NCBI GenBank assembly: GCA_028023455.1
Contig: JAQFVV010000182.1
Coordinates: 1,922,001 to 1,986,000, forward strand
Source: Epiperipatus broadwayi
Taxonomy: Eukaryota; Onychophora; Udeonychophora; Euonychophora; Peripatidae
Direction of reading: 5' to 3'
DNA length: 64,000 nt
Numbering within the stretch: the stretch's first letter is position 1; each line of letters opens with the position of its first letter. The notes beneath the pieces are model-generated. The model made no database searches. It was not told the origin of the DNA and saw only the letters and a list, made by a program, of their open reading frames with translations. The position numbers were made by a program, and so were the translations under genes. Shown piece after piece: positions 60,854 through 64,000 of the stretch.

Positions 60854-61550
60854 ATTAGGATTTTTTTTAAAAAAAAACAAATGTAATAATAGTGGAGGGG
60901 TGAAAAAAATGTAATATCAGATCAAGATTTCATGCAAACATTTTGTAAATTGTCAGCCATCATGAAATCTTTAAGCCTGCGCAGAAACTTCTCTTAATGT
61001 TTTCACCGTGATAGGGGTGATTTTGTATCGATAAGGAATATTTTTGTATAGTGAAAATAAAATGGAAAAGAATATAATAGTACTTATTTTAGAATATAAA
61101 TTAATATGAAATGATTTGAAATAAACTAATAATTGTAATGAATCAATTTTTTTTAGATGCTTGTATCTCGATATTACTCATTCTACTTTCACTTTTATAA
61201 GAAACATTATTAGGTTTTTCTTGTTATTTTTTAAATCTACCCGCACAAATTTAAAAATGATTTTATGCCTGCGAGCATTGATGTTTGCTTTCTGCTGAGC
61301 CTGTTCATAAAAGACGGGTATTATATTTTCGGACAAATTTAGCATCATAAACTGCTATAAATGTGTTTATCCATCCGAATAGTACGGTAGAATTATATCT
61401 TGATTTTTTTTTTTTAATTACTGTAGAAAGTAATGTAGTCTATATATATATTATCAAAATAATATATATTAAGTAATTATCGGCATTTAACTCGTAAAAA
61501 ATGTTTAGCCACAGCCAAAACAATAAAGATGACAGATGTACAAGCTCGTC
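60854..61550 (-). promoter_or_regulatory. probable 5' UTR and promoter region of the SLAIN-like gene
   Basis: This region lies directly upstream of the exon and contains CpG-bearing motifs scarce elsewhere. CTGCGCAG near 60978-60985 is a partial NRF1-like palindrome. TATCGATA at 61026-61033 is identical to the insect DREF element, whose relevance depends on the organism. No TATA box is evident among the A+T-rich text. The assignment is positional and the motifs are short. Confidence 0.3.
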
Positions 61551-61929
61551 AAAAATGTAGAAAAGGATAGGTTTATTAGAAAGGAGACCCTTTGATTCCT
61601 CTTCGAGACCTTAAAGGAACCGAGCCGGACAAATTCCTAATGTCCACTCTATACGTTCTTGTCGTTGCAGCTGTTATTACTATGTGATTATTCATATAGT
61701 ATACGAACATGGATGGGCTGCTCACCAACACACATTAGCCAGCGTGGTGAGTTTATTGGCTTTTTACCTCCGAGTTTAAGAATATTTTTTCCAATATATA
61801 CAATCATGACAGACAAAAATAAATCATGGCCCTTATTCCCAGGCAGCGATTGGTGGGTGAAGGCGGAGGGTGCTAAGAATTTCCTGATTATGGATCCAGA
61901 CTGCCATTTGATGATGACTTTTTATTTAG

Positions 61930-62720
61930 GTACTTAGAACTGCAGATCACTTTCAAGTGAAGGAAGATAGCAAGAATTAGAACAAGTACTGTCTTATATT
62001 AAATGGTTTATTATTGGACTTTGTGAAGTTAGAAGAAAAGGTGAAGAGACAATTGATTTATATAGTAGACATGCTCTAATATATATATACTATAAAGGCA
62101 CAAATATTGGAAATACAAGTGGAGTAGGATTCATTATAAATAAAAGTGGAAGAACAACATTGTGGAGATTGATGGTGTATCGGACAGAGTGGCAAGATTA
62201 GTTATACAACTTAATAGCAGATACCAAATGCAGATAATTCAGGTTTATGCCCCAACAAGTTCTCATATTGATGAAGTAATAGAAGATTTTTATATGGATG
62301 TACAAAAGGCTTTTGATCAGATTAATCAACATTTTAAAATTGTTATGGGAGACTTTAATGGTAGAATTGGTAAACAAATGAAAATGCTGTAGGTAATTTT
62401 AGTTGTGATAATAGAAATGAGAGAGGACATAGGCTTGTGGAGTTTGCAGAAAAAAGAAAAACTTTATATTATGAATTATTTTTTTTTTGGAAAAATGTAA
62501 AAAGGAAATGACATGGAGGCATCTAAATGAAGGTACAGGAGAATTTGATTATATTTTGACTAACAGAAAATACATATTTCAAGATTGTAATGTTCTTAAT
62601 AAATTTAACACAGGAAGTGATCATCGATTAGTAAGATGTAAGATATGTGTTAATGCAAAACTAGAGAGACAAAAATTATTAAGAAAAACAATATTTACAG
62701 TTGTCAAGTATTACTAGAGT
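61930..62720 (+). pseudogene. LINE endonuclease domain, broken
   Basis: Just after 61930 the frame reads GT*NCRSLSSEG, where a stop replaces the Trp of the usual GTWNxR start. It continues with IIGLCEVRRKGEET (about 62010) and GVGFIINKSG (about 62125). Frame 62162-62392 has MQIIQVYAPTS and VMGDFNGRIG, catalytic-domain motifs of the exonuclease-endonuclease-phosphatase fold. Frame 62487-62717 has the TWRHLNEGTGEFDYILTNRK and FNTGSDHRLVRCKI segments, including the SDHR active-site motif. Frameshifts occur near 62150, 62385 and 62480. Confidence 0.75.
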
Positions 62721-62813
62721 TTGAATACGATTCAGATTTGATTGAAATTAATATGAAAATAACTGATACACTTAAAAATTACAACAAAGATAGCTGGTAG
62801 AAAAGGGCAGCAT

Positions 62814-64000
62814 TTGACCAATAAAATTTCTACCAAGTCTAGAGAATTTATGAAAAAAAAAATGAAGATATACAAAAATGATGCATTAAAAAGGATTGAA
62901 TATCTCGAATTTTGTAAAATGGTGTGGAAAAGAGTTGAAAATGATATAAGAAAGTATAACTGTGAACTAGCAAGGAAAGCTGTAGAAGAGAATAAAAGTC
63001 TTGAGAGTGTAAAACAATATTTTGGTATTGGTAGGAAATTTATATCTACAATAAGAAAAAAAGATGGAATTATTACTAAAAAGAGAGATGACATCATGAA
63101 ATGGGTAGAAGACTTCTATCAAGAATTATATAATAATAAAGAACAAGTACCTCCTATATCTACTGTATCTTCCGAATTGCCCAGAATTTTAAATGAAGAA
63201 GTGAGACATGCAATTTAATTTATGAAGAAAGGAAAGGCTCCAGGTAATGATGGAATTATAATTGATATATTAAAAGAAGCAGGCGAAGCAATAGAAATTT
63301 TTTTAGCCAAGTCATATACTAAATGTCTAAATGATAAAGATGTACCAGATGATTGGAAGAATGCAGTTTTAATATTTAAAAAAGGTGATAAAGAAGATAT
63401 TAGAAATTACAGACCTATCAACCTTTTATCAGTTTTATACAAAAATTTTACCAAGATAATTACAACTTGTCTACAGAGAACATTGGATTTCCATCAACCA
63501 AGAGAACAAGCTTGATTTAAAATTGGTTTTACAGTAGATCATATCTAGGTATTGAGAGAAAGTTATAGAAAGGACAAATGAATATGAGTTGCCATTATGC
63601 TTTGGATTTTTAGATTATGAAAAGGCATTTGATTCTATAAACATTTATTCAGTGATTAAAGCATTGGATCATCAAGGTATAGATCCAGGATATCATCATT
63701 TTAAAGAATATTTATAAAAATGCCATAGCAACAATTAGATTACATAATGATACTAGGAAAGTTAACATTGAGAAGAGTGTAAGACAGGGTGACTCCATAT
63801 CTCCAAAACATTTTACAGCAGTGCTGCAAGAAGTACTTTTTGGATTAAAATGGGAAGCTAAAGGAGTGAAAGTAAATGGAGATTATTTAAGTCATTTAGA
63901 TTTTGCAGATGATGTATTTGTTTTTGCAAATAATGCTTTAGAGCTTCAGGAAATGCAGGAGATATCAAATGAAAGTAGGACTAAACATAAATGTTAAAAA
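62814..64000 (+). pseudogene. LINE reverse transcriptase domain, broken and incomplete
   Basis: Frame 62814-63218 covers the linker and ends in a TAA. The same frame resumes at 63222 with KKGKAPGNDGI and DIRNYRPINLLSVLYKNFTK (RT blocks 1-2), then hits TGA where EQAGF is usual (about 63513). Later, in other frames, come LDYEKAFDSI (about 63612-63640, first catalytic Asp), SVRQGDSISP (about 63778-63808) and LDFADDVFVFANN (63895 onward, catalytic FADD). The window ends shortly after. The FADD context resembles the fragment at 14.04 kb. Confidence 0.75.

Larger units (their letters stand above)
61560..64000 (+). mobile_element. RTE-like (CFDP2-type) LINE, runs off the right edge
   Basis: This element has an apurinic-type endonuclease region followed by RT, in the order of RTE-like LINEs often annotated as craniofacial development protein 2-like. 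The 5' part (61560-61930) is less A+T-rich and probably its 5' UTR. The window ends inside the RT thumb. No 3' end or duplication can be seen. It is inserted upstream of the SLAIN-like exon in opposite orientation. Confidence 0.75.

Noticed and set aside
60537-60914. 125-codon plus-strand frame across the SLAIN-like exon
   Set aside because: It is the reverse complement of a frame with clear homology and a consensus donor, so it is a shadow.
62732-63097. 121-codon minus-strand frame
   Set aside because: It is antisense to the LINE linker frame at 62814-63218.
1-64000. CRISPR arrays, bacterial operons, ribosomal RNA genes
   Set aside because: None seen. Repeats here are transposon ends, tandem duplications and microsatellites, not regularly spaced direct repeats with unique spacers.

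Overview
This is a strongly A+T-rich animal nuclear segment, by eye about three quarters A+T. It has long gene-free stretches, a spliced-gene 5' exon with a GTAAGT donor, and many decayed eukaryotic transposons (LINEs, a Gypsy-type LTR element, hAT and pogo/Tigger-like DNA elements, Penelope-like inverted repeats). No bacterial gene organisation is visible. I infer an invertebrate with a repeat-rich genome and long introns, but the sequence does not let me name a phylum.

Only one host protein-coding feature is supported. It is a first coding exon at 60588-60853 on the minus strand, resembling the N-terminus of SLAIN1/2, a microtubule plus-end protein family. Transcription runs leftward, so most or all of positions 1-60581 may be its first intron. 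I found no second SLAIN exon. Sequence right of 60853 would be its 5' UTR and promoter. It carries a TATCGATA palindrome and a CTGCGCAG motif, and from about 61.6 kb it is occupied by an RTE-like LINE that runs off the window.

Mobile elements from left to right: an 81-bp perfect hairpin (1779-1962); a short repeat with terminal inverted repeats and a decayed hammerhead-like core (2310-2501), with a better-preserved relative at 8471-8647; a hAT C-terminal remnant (about 3.3-3.9 kb); a 5'-truncated LINE with a 16-bp target duplication (4652-6847); a LINE 3' end on the minus strand (9456-10195); an RTE-like RT scrap (about 14.0-14.6 kb); a palindrome with a second hammerhead-like motif (17933-18136); a hAT remnant on the minus strand (18936-20058); a pogo/Tigger-like MITE (25366-26235); a hAT MITE (26302-26667); a deleted Gypsy-type element with both LTRs (27550-30114); a palindrome (31420-31582); a hAT transposase pseudogene (33972 to about 39607) split by an unclassified 3-kb insertion; a second copy of the hAT MITE (42613-42907); two nested inverted-repeat elements, each with a perfect 8-bp target duplication (45272-48629 containing 45727-48328); a GC-richer island (51.06-52.09 kb); a large tandem duplication (54391-55520); a Penelope-like element with a GIY-YIG fragment, itself split by a LINE with an 18-bp target duplication (56074-58582); and the RTE-like LINE at the right edge.

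The strongest leads are the hammerhead-like cores inside short inverted-repeat elements, the inner nested element filled with satellite-like repeats, the unclassified insertion at about 36.2-39.2 kb, and the G-runs at the same frame-breaking place in two LINE copies.
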